This document shows positions 34,351 to 45,633 of a stretch of 64,000 nt of DNA, in pieces. The stretch's first letter is position 1; every line of letters starts with the position of its first letter. A program made the translations under genes and the position numbers. The stretch comes from Hericium rajendrae (Eukaryota > Basidiomycota > Agaricomycetes > Russulales > Hericiaceae): the NCBI GenBank assembly GCA_033439255.1, contig CM065882.1, positions 372,001 to 436,000 on the forward strand. The letters are read 5' to 3'. The notes under the pieces were generated by a model that was given only the letters and a program-made list of their open reading frames with translations, made no database searches and was not told where the DNA came from.

Positions 34351-36922
34351 TCACCACGGGCCCTTCGAGACGTCCGTCCACCCGCTCTTGGACACGACGC
34401 TGGGCGCACGAGAAGCCGCGCCAGTCTTGTTCGGCGCGTCCAAAGGTGAAGCAGATCCCTTGCCGCGAGCCGAGCCGGCCTGGCTGGCGTTATTTCCCCA
34501 GGCGCTCTTGCCCTTGCCCTTGCCCTTCTTGCCGCCTTTGTTGCCCTTGCCGGCGGTCTCCCAGCCCGGGCTCGAGTTGACATTCGGGGCGGCTGCAGGT
34601 GCATCCCACGGCGTCGGGCTGTTCGACCAGTCGTTGCGGGGAGCGGCGCGCGCGACTGAGGAGACGGTGCTTCGGGAGTCGTCGCCCCAGGGCGTGGAGC
34701 TGCCAGCCCAAGGATCGGCGTTGGCGCTGGCGCTGGGTTTGGCGGTAGGGCCCCAGGGATCGGCGTCGCCGCTGTTCGATGCGGCGCTGGCGCCCCAAGG
34801 ATCAGCATCGGCGCTCTTAGACGCGGCCTTGTCGTTGTCGTCATGCGTGCCCTGCGCTGTGCTCTTGGCATCGTCGACGGTGTCCCAGGGACTCGGTTCA
34901 TCCTGATTGCCCCAGTCTTGGCCGCCCTCGGTACCCTCGCCGTCCACAGTCGAAGGCTCATCTGTCAACCAACGAAAGATAAACGCACCGCGACCAACGC
35001 GCACCGATCCGTCCATATTGTCAACAGACCCCAAACGCACCAGAACGACATCAGACTCACCATCCCACGGATAATCCGCATCGTCGCCCGCGCGGCCCTT
35101 GCCCGCCTTCTCTCTCCTCTCCCGCCTGCGCGCCCGCTCCGCCTTCTCCTTCTCGCGCTGCAGCCGCTCCTCCTCCTTGCGCCGCGCCGCGGCCGCCGTC
35201 ATGCGCTCCTTGCAGATGCCCGCCTTGCACAGCGCGCCGTGCAGCGGGCAGTTCTCCTTCCACGGCAGGAGCTTGTCCTCGCGCGGCGCGGCGTAGTCGT
35301 CCCAGATCGGCGGGCCGTCGTCTTCGACCGCGGGGTCGTACGCGTCCTCGATCCCGCCGTCGCGCCGCCCCCATACGTTCGTGCTCTTTGGGATCGCGTC
35401 GTAGTTGACGGCCGATGGCATGACTGAGTGCACGGACGGGAGGAAGCCGTCGTCGTCGTCGTCGTCGTCGAGGTGGAGGTTCGCGGTCGTCTGCGTGATC
35501 CCGCTGATGCTGTCCCTGCCGTTGGCGGCCCTGGTGCCGAAGCCGCCGCGTGCCTGGCTGCCCAAGTCGAACTGCACGCTGCTCGCCTCGTCATCCTCGA
35601 CGTCGTCGCTCCAGATGAATTTCTGCTGCGTGGGCAGGGAGGCGGTGGGCTTGGAGAGGCCTGGCGGGGGAGGAAGGTAGTCGCTCTTCATGGTGGCAGA
35701 GAGCGGCGTTGCGACGCTCGACGAGGCAGTCGAGGACGAGGATGCCGTGGCCACGCTAGTCACCACGCTCGGTGCCCTCGACTTCAACCCAGGTGGAATC
35801 TTAGCCCCTGCAAAAACAGGTCAGTATACCATGACTTCTACCGAAAAAATGGTGCATACACGGGCTGTCGCTAGCCGATTTGGCGATGGAAGCGGGAGCA
35901 CGGGCTGAGCCGTTGTTCTTCGCCGCAGGAGCTTTAGAACCTTTAGCACTTCCGTTCCCAGAAACGACGCTTTGCGACTTCGGAGCACCTTTGGCCCACG
36001 CGCCAGCTGCGGATGCGGGCTTGGACTGCTTCTGAGCCGCAGCAGGAGCGGCACCACCCTTGGCTTGAAGCCACTGCGCAGAACCGACTGCAGAAGGAAT
36101 CAGAGTTTTGCTACGGGAAAACGTTAAGATAGATACCTGGAGGGGCCGGAACACGAGGCGGCGGCGGGAAGGATGCCACAGGCAGTGGGCGGCAGAGCGG
36201 TCCAACGGTGGGATTCTCAGGAGGGACCTCACAGTAGGAACTTGGGGGATAGGGATAAGCGGTGCGACTTCTTGGACAGAAAAACAAGAAAGATCAGTTG
36301 AGCATGTCACTTGGGAAGGTCGGCGGAACTCGCCTGTTGTTCGCGCTCCAGCCAGTGAACCAGTGCTCCCGTATTTCAACGCGCTTCCAACCTGTTCCGA
36401 GTTGTTTGAACGAGGCTGCTGTCAACATCAGAGCATGTCGAACGCACCGTTTTTCTGCACTTTACGGCCGGTATCATGCGAACAGTAGAATATTTTTGTA
36501 ACCTGGTCTTTCTCCTCGTCTGATGGAGATTGCAAAAATTCCGACCACTTGTGCACGCCGAGCAAGCGGTCGTACCCATCGAAGTACCGATCAACTTCGA
36601 GGATCACCATATCGTGGGCCTAGAAATCAAGCAGGACTCGTCAGCATGCTGAAGAGCCATCTGCGCGATTGGCGGGCCCGATCTTCGCTGGGCACCGCGT
36701 TGTGCGTAGATCGATGGGATCAGAGGGAAGACGGAGACGCACCGAGGGCTTGTGGAAGAACGCGTACAGCACGTCCTTGCCTGTGCAACAGGCGAGCCAT
36801 CGTACGAAATCCTTCTGGTCCTGGAACAGTTCCATGGTTGCACACAGCGGGTACGGGTGAACGACGGTCAGGTACTTCGGTTCATCCTCCGCCGGTGGTG
36901 GGGTCAATGCGCGCTTAACCAT
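34351..36922 (-). CDS. conserved-looking protein of unknown function with a Cys/His motif
   Basis: Start ATG at 36922 (MVKRALTPPPAEDEPKYLTV). The N-terminal domain, over two or three exons, reads MELFQDQKDFVRWLACCTGKDV, then HDMVILEVDRYFDGYDRLLG and HKWSEFLQ. Next come a Pro-rich exon (PPSSYCEVPPENPTVGP in the reading I prefer) and an Ala/Lys/Ser-rich low-complexity exon. The long final exon contains PPGLSKPTASLPTQQKFIWSDD, a poly-Asp run (about 35443-35470), and PPIWDDYAAP. It then has a compact CPLHGALCKAGICKERM motif followed by a charged coiled coil (KEEERLQREKEKAERA), and ends in Trp-rich DPWG repeats and WTDVSKGPW. C/H spacing suggests a metal-binding knuckle. Exon borders between 35.8 and 36.5 kb are tentative. 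Confidence 0.6.
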
Positions 36923-37502
36923 CGTGGTGGACGATATACGATACGATCACAGATCAAAGCTTGTGGTGAACGACAGTGGATGGCGGTGGCGTATGAAAAG
37001 AGGGAGAGTCAATGGATACACGTAGCTGTGTGCAAAGATCCAGTTTTTATAGCCTTCCTGGATAAGTGAGGCTGCGCAGTGGCCGCTGCTTCCAATCGCC
37101 ACGCGGTCCCTTGACCTTCGTTCCGGAACTACAATGGTCTTTTGACCTTGTTTCTATGATAGACGTGCTGTGCGGGCTGCGAAGGCGATAGAGCTGGGTG
37201 TGATGGACGGAACAAGAAGAAGGACTTGAGCGCGTTTGTCTTGTTTGAAATTGATCCCGCGACGCGGTGTCGTGATCTTTACCACGCTCGCGCCCTTCAG
37301 CCGAATGAAAACAAACTCTTGTCTCAAGGCTCTTATGATCTTATATCGAAAAGAGACAGGCGAAAGGACGTCCTAAGAAGTTGACATGTGACACCGTGGT
37401 CCATGCTCACCAAAAGGTTCCGAGTCCGTAGATTACTTAGAACGTGACTTCTACGGGAATCCCATCGCGATCCGGAGCAACAGAATTATATCTAAACAAA
37501 TT
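36923..37502. other. intergenic, no supported gene
   Basis: This holds the promoter of the preceding unknown gene and the 3' end of the ABC ATPase gene. Nothing else recognised. Confidence 0.45.
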
Positions 37503-39432
37503 CTAAATCTGTTTACCTTCGCCCTTATCTAACTTATACCGTCTAACACCATCTTCTACTCCCCAAGGTACCTCATCTTCCCAATGACTGATAACCACAA
37601 CCGCCTGTTCCTCTCCCACACCGCCCCCTTCTGTGAGGTACCGCCTCGCCGCTCTAACCATCCCCTCGTCCATCCCCGCCCACACCTCATCCAGCAGCAC
37701 CAGCGGCGGCCTTCCCACCAGCGCCCGCATTAACAAGACCACTCCCTGCGCACCCGCCGATAAGCCTGCAAACGGCCTCCCTGCAAATTGCTCCACCGCC
37801 TCCGCCGGCACGTCGCCCACATCCCACGTGTGCGGACCCAGTCCGCGGAGAACGTCCCACACCCTGCGTTCGCGCCATGTGCGCTCGTCAGCGGTGAGCG
37901 TGCCTGCGAGCCCGTTGCCGAGCCCGCGCTCGCCGAGCGGGACGAAGCCGCCGTCGAAGCCGGTCGCGATGGCCTCGAAGACGGTCATGGGCCGGGCGCG
38001 TGGCCAGGCATTGTAAAGCTCGGGAGAGACGACGCCGATGCGCGTGCGGAGAGACGCGGTGGCGTGCGCGCGGCGGGGTGCGCCGAAGAGGGAGAGGGAG
38101 GACGAGGGCGCGCGTTGTGTGTAGGACTGGGGGTGGTCGCCTGTGAGGACGGAGAGGAGGGTAGTTTTTCCGGAGCCTGGGGCGTATCGTCAATTATGTC
38201 CAAAAGATGTTTGACAAAAGGTACCATTTGCGCCTTGGAGATGCCAGCGGTCTCCCGCGCGAATAGTCCAGTTGATGTCCTTCAGCACCTGTACAGACAA
38301 ATCGTTAGCATCGGTATGGTGAATGGATTTTAAGATACCAACATGTCTTTCATGATATTTCACATTCACGTTCTGCATCTCCACCAGTGCTTCTTTCTCT
38401 GTCTCCGCCTGCTCTGGTTTGTTCGTAGCCCCGACCGTGTACGAGACCTCTTTAGCGTTTTTCTCATCTTCCTCAATTTGCTCTATAATTTCCGCTCTGG
38501 GGCCCACTCTGACACGCCCACCCTCAACAAGAGCAAGGTGCGATATCCAATCCGGAACGGGATCCTGCATACGTAGACCCATGACGACCCGAGGACTGCG
38601 CGAAGCGTGCAGATCCCGAAGCAGCGCCAGCAGACTGGGTCGTGTGTGGACGTCGAGACCGGCTGCCCAAGCACCCTATCAGTAAATAACAGTAGAAATG
38701 ATGCCAAACATACTCAGCGGCTCGTCCAGAAGCAGCAGCTCCGGCCTACTCAACAGCGCCTTGACGATCCGCGCCCGCCGCGTCTGCCCATTGCTCAGCG
38801 CAACCAGCGGCAGATCCAACAGATGCGCCAGCTCGAGCCTCTCCACGAGCTCCTCAAACCGCCGCCCCCGCTCCTCCCTCACCGCCACGTCCTCCTCGCG
38901 CTCCTGTTCCTGCTCCGAGACGACGAACGCCTGCACCGCGCCCGCCTCCTCCGGGAACATGCTCTGCCGCAGCGTGACGCGGTCCTCCTCGCGCACGGCG
39001 CCATAGCGCGCAGTGTAGTCGTAAAACGCGCCGCCGGACGCCCGCGCGCGGTGCGCGAAGGAGACGAGCGCGATCTGCTCGTGCTGTGCACGGGGCGTCT
39101 GCGCGGCCACGAGGAAGGGGAAGGGCCCGCCCGGCGGGGGCGGGGAGAGGCGCATGCTGCCGAGGAGGGTCTGCATGCACGATCGAATGAGCACTGTGTC
39201 GCGGTGTAGATGAGGACGTGCGTACCTCGAGCAACGCCGTTTTCTCGCCTGAGCCGGACCCGACGACCGCCCAGCTCTCACCCTCGCGCACCGTCCACTC
39301 CACATCGCGCAGGACGTGCCGCGCGCCGTTCGTGTCGCCGAAGCGGTACACGCTGGCTTTTGGGATGTGCACGATGTGCGGCGGCGCCGCTGTGCTCGAA
39401 TGGGCCCGCCTGAGTCTCATGGCGGGCTTCAT
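37503..39432 (-). CDS. double ABC ATPase, ModF-like, without membrane domain
   Basis: Two ATP-binding cassettes in one soluble protein of about 570 residues, a layout like bacterial ModF and fission-yeast SPAC323.04. First cassette: VREGESWAVVGSGSGEKTALLE as Walker A region, signature LSNGQTRRARIVKALLSRPE, Walker B LLLLDEPLTGLD. Its P-loop has Glu where a Gly normally precedes Lys. Second cassette: IRAGDRWHLQGANG joined across an intron to SGKTTLLSVLTGD, signature FAGLSAGAQGVVLLMRALVG, Walker B PPLVLLDEVWAGMD, and the switch His in VVVISHWEDEVP. No transmembrane segments are visible. The start ATG at 39432 follows an open 5' extension without supporting similarity. Cellular role unknown; a mitochondrial location is possible from the Arg-rich N-terminus (MKPAMRLRRAHSS). 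Confidence 0.82.
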
Positions 39433-39773
39433 GATCTGTAGGCTGGTGGATGCTGTCAGATTTGAGGTGTGCTGGGGCTTGGGACTTACGTGGTGTGAGG
39501 GTTGCAGGTGAGTCACATCTGGTTTTACGGCGGCTCGCTGCGGACGACGGGGCTCGCGAACTTCGAAGGTGTCGGTTTGGTGATCATCATCATCATGCGC
39601 TGTGGCGTCAAAGTAGGTATACACAACATCTACGCATTGCAAAGAACATTATTCTGATTTGCACAACGGTATCCAATCGGTATCAACGAAATACAGCAAA
39701 AACGCAAGGCAACGCGCAAGGCCATCGGAGTAGCTTGTTAGTACGGTACATACATAGTTGGATACATCTGCTT

Positions 39774-42039
39774 TCAACTCGACTTCTTCCCTCCAAGCTC
39801 GGAGTAGAGCGTATCCTTCCCCTCGTAATCGGGCCCTCTTCGCTGGTTCTTGAAGTGGTTCGAAATCAAGAAGGCCACATCTACGATACAAGCAAAAAAA
39901 AAATCAGAAACCATCCCGCCCACACTATAGATGAGGGACTCACCCAGCGACTGCTCGAAATTCAACCTTGGATCGCAGAAACTCTACAGCCCAGTCCCAT
40001 AAGTCATTTACCTCACATACCGGACCGAAATCAAGATCGAACCTGGTACCGCAGCCCCAGCTGCTCCTCGCTCAGCCCCATGCTCCCACCAAGGCACTCC
40101 GTGACGCTGAACCCTTCGTCGTTCAGCTCGCCCGTGAACTCGAGGCTGACGCCGCCGAGGCGCGAGCCGCACTCCGTGTGGATGCGCAGGCAGGACGTGA
40201 GCTCGCTGATGATGGTGCCGAAGTGCCGCGTCTTCAGGCCGCTCGACTCGGACGTGAGAGTGCTGCGTCCAGGTTGGTCAGTCAGTGCAGTATGAAGAGA
40301 AGGGATACACGTACTTTCCATGCATGGGATCGCAGACCCAAATGACAGGGTGTCCGGATTGCTGGACGGCTTTGATGTGGCCTGCGAGATGGTTGTCGAT
40401 CTGCGACGCACGTCAGCTCTTCTCTACGACAAATAAAACAGGTGCCAATCCTCACCTTTCCAGCGCCGTACCGAGTGATCAGCGTCACCCTCCCACTCTC
40501 CCGATCCGGATTCACGACTACCACCCCCATCAGCCCAATATCCACCAACGAAAAGAAAGCCAGACTCACTACTCAACAACCGCACCAGCTCCTCCCCCTG
40601 CATCGACGGCCCGACCTTGATCCCAATCGGATTGCGGATCCCGCGGAAGTACTCCACATGCGCGCCGTCAAGCTGCCGCGTGCGGTCGCCGATCCACAGG
40701 AAATGCGCGGAGGTGTTGTAGAATGCGCCCGGCGCGCTCGCGCTCGCGGCCTGGTTGTGCCGCCGCCCGTCCGGGATGGGGAACTCGCGCGTCAGCGCCT
40801 GCTCGTAGTCGAGCATGAGGCCTTCGTGGCTGGACGGCGGTCAAGTGTTAGCAGGAGAGAGGGGGGAACAGGGGAGGAGGTGCGGACCTCGTGTAGAAGT
40901 CGACTTCGCCGAGGACGCTGCGGCCGCCGCCGCGTTCGTAGCTGAGAGACTCGCGGCCTGAGTCGAGGCCAATAGTCCGCGTGAAGTCGAGCGCATCGGC
41001 GAGGCCTTCGGTGATTGTTTCGAACTCCTTCCTAGAGGCTCGGTGTCAATGGGATTTTCTGAGGGGTTTGGTCGAATATACCTTAGCGACGATGATCGGA
41101 CGTGCGACAGAGACCAGTCGCGGGGATGGTGGTGTTGAAGGGATGCAAATCCGGAGGTGAGGAGGCCGCGAAGATGGTTGAGCGTAGCTGTCGAGTGGAA
41201 GTAGGCACTAGAGCAGCAAAATCATCAGCTAGTTATTGAAAAAAATAAACTGCTGCATACCTCAATAGCCGCTCCGGGTCGGGGGTTCTGTCATCAGGAT
41301 CAAGACTGTAGCGCTGCGATTATGTTACTGGCTAAGAAATAAGAACGCAATGCATACCCATTCACATTGTCGCCTCTTCGGTGGGAACATCTTAGTCTAA
41401 GAATGAAGAGATCAAGGAGCAGACTAACCGGAAGCTCGTGACTTCTCGGTCTCCGATTTTCTCTGTTGCGCTGCTCCGCGGCTTGGCGTATTGACCTGCG
41501 ATACGGCCGATACGCACTACAGGCAGACGAGCACCCCAGATGAGAATCAGAGAGAAAGAAAGGATAAGCCCAATTTTCGCGGAGATGTTTTCCTGAGGAC
41601 CGAATGTCAGGCAAGTTCGGTGTGAGTCGTGAATGAAACTCACATGTGTGCAGGCATCGAAGCTCTCCGCACAGTCTCCCGCATGGAGCAGAAATGCCTC
41701 GTTCTTCTGTACATTGCTCAGTTGATTCCTGAGACGCTCGATCTGCGGTAATCCGTCAGGAGGTATCAGATGCGAAGTAGACCACAGAGCGCACTTCGGA
41801 CGGCGTGACCAAGGGTGGTAGAGTCTGAATTTTGGACAGCACTCTGCATTGTAAGATAAGCACATGATTCTGTCATTAAAAGGGTTCAAGATATACTTTG
41901 AAAGGTGCTTCTCATCCGGGTAGACTACATCCTGCAGGAGATCCTGTCAGTGAGCCACGATTCCACTCATCCTGTATATTATGCGTACCTGGGCAGCTGG
42001 CCTGCTTTTCCAGGAGCTTGGGGACCATGTTTCAGACAT
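39774..42039 (-). CDS. 3-deoxy-7-phosphoheptulonate (DAHP) synthase, class II
   Basis: First enzyme of the shikimate pathway, condensing phosphoenolpyruvate and erythrose 4-phosphate; leads to aromatic amino acids. Many exons. The first reads [17 protein letters not shown], then [16 protein letters not shown]. Next comes a small exon, [16 protein letters not shown], then [29 protein letters not shown], the class II signature, and [16 protein letters not shown]. Middle exons carry [36 protein letters not shown] and IGIKVGPSM. Near the C-terminus are [10 protein letters not shown] and [18 protein letters not shown] (metal and substrate residues). The end is [17 protein letters not shown] before the stop at 39774. 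Such class II enzymes are usual in filamentous fungi and plants. The start lies 206 bp from that of uL13m on the other strand. Confidence 0.92.
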
Positions 42040-42245
42040 TATGGTATAAGTGCCCGGTTTGTTTTATACGGGCTATCGTGGAGGTCAAGAGTGACTATAA
42101 GATCATGATTTCTGAGATGACTACGATCGAAATCTGTAAACCCATAACAAGGTTAAGATAACCTTAGAATTGCTTATGTCATCAGTAGCAAAGGCCTGCA
42201 AGTCGACAGCAAACGACTTCAATATCGCACCCTCCATCGAGCAGA
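42040..42245. promoter_or_regulatory. short bidirectional promoter
   Basis: 206 bp separate the start codons of the DAHP synthase (-) and mitochondrial uL13m (+). Both genes must be driven from this segment. It is AT-richer than the coding flanks. No recognised motif stands out. Confidence 0.6.
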
Positions 42246-42862
42246 ATGTCTCAGGCCGTAGGCAACGTAAGTTCTCTTATTCGTTATTGCTGTCGCGTGT
42301 TAGCTTACAGCTGGCCAGACTGCTCTTGCTTATGCCCGTGTCTGGCACCATGTCGACGCGAACGAGCGCATTCTTGGAAAGCTGGCGGAGAGAATAGCGA
42401 TCGTCCTCATGGGGAAGCACAAACCCATCTTCGACCCTGGAGGTGCGTTCCTATGAACTCTCTTGCTGTAGTTAGAATTGACATGGACACTGTTGTTCAG
42501 TTGATTGCGGGGACTATGTGGTTGTCACAAACGCGCGCAAGATCAAGGTCACAGGCAGGAAGGCAGAGCAGCTCGTCTACCGAAAACATACCATGTTTCC
42601 GGGTGGCCTGAAGGAGATTCCGTACAGTACCATGATGCAAAAGAAGCCCGACGAGGTGTGCTAAATTCTCAAATGCTCGCCCTACTTTGCTGTGCTTACG
42701 TCTGCGCGCTAGATTATCCGACATGCGGTCTCAGGCATGTTGCCCAAGAACAAGCTTCGCGACCGAAGGCTGGAGAGACTACGGATATTCGAAGAGGAGG
42801 ATATGGGCGTCTTCGAGAAGAACATCATGCGCCGATGGGAAGACGGGACAATACGGTTCTAG
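42246..42862 (+). CDS. MRPL23: mitochondrial ribosomal protein uL13m
   Basis: Large-subunit protein of the mitochondrial ribosome. Four exons, about 152 residues. The first exon is only 21 nt (MSQAVGN) and joins [20 protein letters not shown] when the acceptor at 42318 is used; a nearer AG at 42310 would throw the frame. Then come [44 protein letters not shown], and the strongly conserved [20 protein letters not shown] and [10 protein letters not shown]. The stop is at 42860. The symbol follows budding yeast. Confidence 0.9.
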
Positions 42863-43245
42863 TATATTCCTTCGTGAGTTGGTCCCGATGCTCTGCGAAC
42901 ACTTAATTTCTAACCCTCGGAGAAGTGTACAGGTCCCCCCCTCCTCAATATTCCTGCGCTCTAAACTATCGCCATTGTGGTTCCCCATATACATTGATTA
43001 TAATACTGCACGCTCCGTCCTGAGGTCTGTCTGCGTGATGTTCATGGTAAGGTGAGTCAGTTCGCCTCATACTTCAGTTTTGGCACTATAGATAGGTGAA
43101 GGTTGCGATTCTATCTGGGTGTGCTGGTGCATAAATTAAGTCTCTTCATGTTTTGCTGCTTGACCTGGCATACCGTTCCTTCGAGTCCGCTCGGAGATCA
43201 CCGCGGTCCCACTTGTCGACCTTCGCTCTCTCTATATAACTCACA
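42863..43245. other. intergenic, no supported gene
   Basis: 3' flank of uL13m. A TCTATATAAC stretch at about 43230 lies just before the F-box/LRR fragment and may be a retained core promoter. Confidence 0.4.
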
Positions 43246-43677
43246 ATGAAATCCAATGTGGCCTTCCCGATGGTTCGCTGGTTACTTCCTCCACTGGAGG
43301 GACTTGATATGCTCGAGGTGTGGTCTGATTGGGAATTCGACGAATACGTCCTCGCAGAATATGCACATTAAGTGCGGTCCCTACGAATGCTGCATGACCA
43401 CAATTGCTTAGCCGAAATCGAGCGGTTCACGGCCCTGCAGGAGTTGTTCGTTGTAGACATGAACAGCGCGCGTTTGCGTTACCGCTTACCGCCGACGTTG
43501 CGACATCTCAAGCTGGAATCTATGGGGAAATCCGAGATTGGTTTTTGCGTTGTATTTTTGCCAGCACTCGACTCTGCTACAGTGTGTCATCATGTTTATG
43601 ATGAACTCCTGGATCATATCAAAGGTGCCAAGTTTCTCCTTGCGAAGGAATTCCGCCAGGTGAGCCTTCTTCTGTAG
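43246..43677 (+). pseudogene. F-box/leucine-rich protein, fragment C
   Basis: Isolated middle part of the F-box/LRR family. MVRWLLPPLEGLDMLEVW corresponds to LIRWFLPPIPTGQHGNMRIL of copy A. The frame continues to YAH, then a TAA (about 43369), then VRSLRMLHDHNCLAE, FTALQELFVV and RLPPTLRHLKLES in the same frame, matching YAPYVRSLRV, FTALEEFYLH and LPQTIQHIWF. There is no F-box and no conserved last exon. It appears to be a truncated and nonsense-broken relic. Confidence 0.65.
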
Positions 43678-44225
43678 ATGTCACGTCGACGTTTGTAGCT
43701 CTATCTGAACATTCAAACGGAAAAAGCATGTCGCGCCTCTCGGTTTTCGAATGCAAACATTCCTCTCTTTTTCATCTCCTTCTCTTCTGACGTGACGCGT
43801 CGTTCTGCACGACTTCCTACACCACCCCTATGCCGATTCTGTACTTTTCATGAGCACCAGTACAGGACTGAACTTCTGCCACCGAGTCAACATTCTGCTG
43901 TCTTCGCACGCCCATCACTGTACACGACGCTCTCCAGCGCCCTGTTGTAATATAATACGCGCCTGTTGTTTATAAAACTTCAGGACCACTCTTGGACCAC
44001 TCTACCCTTTTTAACGTAGTGAATCGAGAATTATTGCTGTAGCTACAATGATAAATCCATTGATCGTCTTGCAATGCTCTACGTCTGCCACGTCGTAGCG
44101 CATCTACTTTGATTTGTATGCTCGACTTGCGCGGAGCAGTAATTTACAGTTGTCAGCCTGACCAGCCATTCATCATGATTTGACCCCGCTATACAGCATG
44201 CCGTCAGACGGTAGGCTTTCAGGCT
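43678..44225. other. no supported gene
   Basis: AT-rich spacer. A MluI-box-like ACGCGT occurs at about 43795. No coding exon recognised. Confidence 0.4.
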
Positions 44226-45633
44226 TTATACGAACATATTCAGTATACGGCACGCCAGATAACAGCTGCTCGGACTCACCATATACGCGTGCATGGGTAT
44301 CTGCAACTCATCTTTCACGTCCATTGCCCCGGCACTCCTTTTCCCGAATTTCGCTCTGGCTGCGCTGTCCTGAGCACGCAGGTTCGACCTGAATACCGTG
44401 CGCGAGCTCTTCGACGGCGTACTGTGGCTCTCCAACTCGATGTGCATGGGATCCCTACCATGCGCTTGAAAGGACCTAGTTGTCATAAACACCCGGTTGT
44501 TGAAGATGACGAGCAGCGAGTTAGAATACAGCTTCGCGAGGACGACTCCGGAGACTTCATGCAGCCCGTTGTGTGCCGCGAGGAAGAAGACGAGGTCCAT
44601 GACCGCAAAGAGCGCAGTCACCGTACCGGTCTCGATCGTCAACCGAATGACTGCAGGGTCAGCGTGCTCAGTATATCTTTGGGCTCGCCGAACTGGGAGA
44701 CGACGTACGGCGCGTCAGCACGTTATTGAACTTGATGGTCTCTTCTCGGCCTTTGAGCAGCTGGGTGGCGATTAGCTCAGGCCTCAAAGGGACTGATGCG
44801 ACGAGGTGAGTATACGCACAAAGTAAGTCATGGAAACTGCGATAATCGCATCGCCGACTACGCTTGTCCCAAGTCTAATGCCCACAGCGAGCGGCAGACC
44901 CGGCTCCCGCGCATTTTCCAGGGGTACGGTCGCAAGCTGCATATCCATCCACGCATCCGTCAATGGTGTATCAATGCACTATTGTCAATCCAGCGACGAG
45001 AGCTGGGACTTACGAAGTATGCAGCAGCGATGGCGGCGCCAGCCTGCGCGACTGCGAGGACGCCGATACAAATCAGAGGCACGAACGATTTTGACAGCGT
45101 CCAGATGCGCCACCCGAAGAAGGTCTGTCCGTTCACAATGTTCAGCAGCAGACAAACGCACATAGTTGTCATAGCATCAGCTCACCTGGACTGTAATCGC
45201 GACAATGCTCGACAGAATGGGAACGTTCAGATAGCCAGTCTCGGAGTTGTTGAGCACGTTGATGTCGCCCCAACCGTACACAAACCATTGAAAGCCATCA
45301 TAAGTCGCCGAACATGTCTGGGCCCAGTCAAGCAGGTATACTGTGTAGACTGAAGCGAAAGCGTCCGTCCGGTCAGAGGCACAGACAGATGACTCATGGA
45401 ATATGACGGACTTAGCACTTTAAAAACCCGCCTGTCTTGCGGAAAATTGATGAAATAGATATATGCCTGCGCAGTTAGGATACCCAGCAGGCCCCAATTG
45501 AAGAACAGGCCGAGCAGGCGCGGACCCGCGCTAGCAGAATGAATGTCATTAACACCTCCCGAGTACGTGGAAGACAGTGAGCTTACAGCCAGATTATGGC
45601 GTAACGGCTATCGTCTGGGGGTGGGGTATCCAT
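44226..45633 (-). CDS. DUF6534-type multi-pass membrane protein
   Basis: Several exons from the ATG at 45633 (MDTPPPDDSRYAIIW). Expected order for this mushroom-enriched 7-TM family: GPRLLGLFFNWGLLGILTAQ (TM1) with YIYFINFPQDRR; VYTVYLLDWAQTCSATYDGF (TM2); ILSSIVAITVQ then TFFGWRIWTLSKSFVPLICIG (TM3-4); LAVAQAGAAIAAAYF; LGTSVVGDAIIAVSMTYF (TM5); LTIETGTVTALFAVMDLVFF (TM6); SGVVLAKLYSNSLLVIFNNR (TM7). A Ser-rich cytosolic tail follows. The 3' end is uncertain: the frame is open to 44226, but a GTGAGT donor at about 44280 could remove the last 15 residues. The function of the family is not established. Confidence 0.75.

Noticed and set aside
35443-35470. Trinucleotide tract that could be a microsatellite or CRISPR-like repeat
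   Set aside because: It is an in-frame poly-Asp run inside a coding exon; no spacer-repeat pattern exists anywhere in the window.
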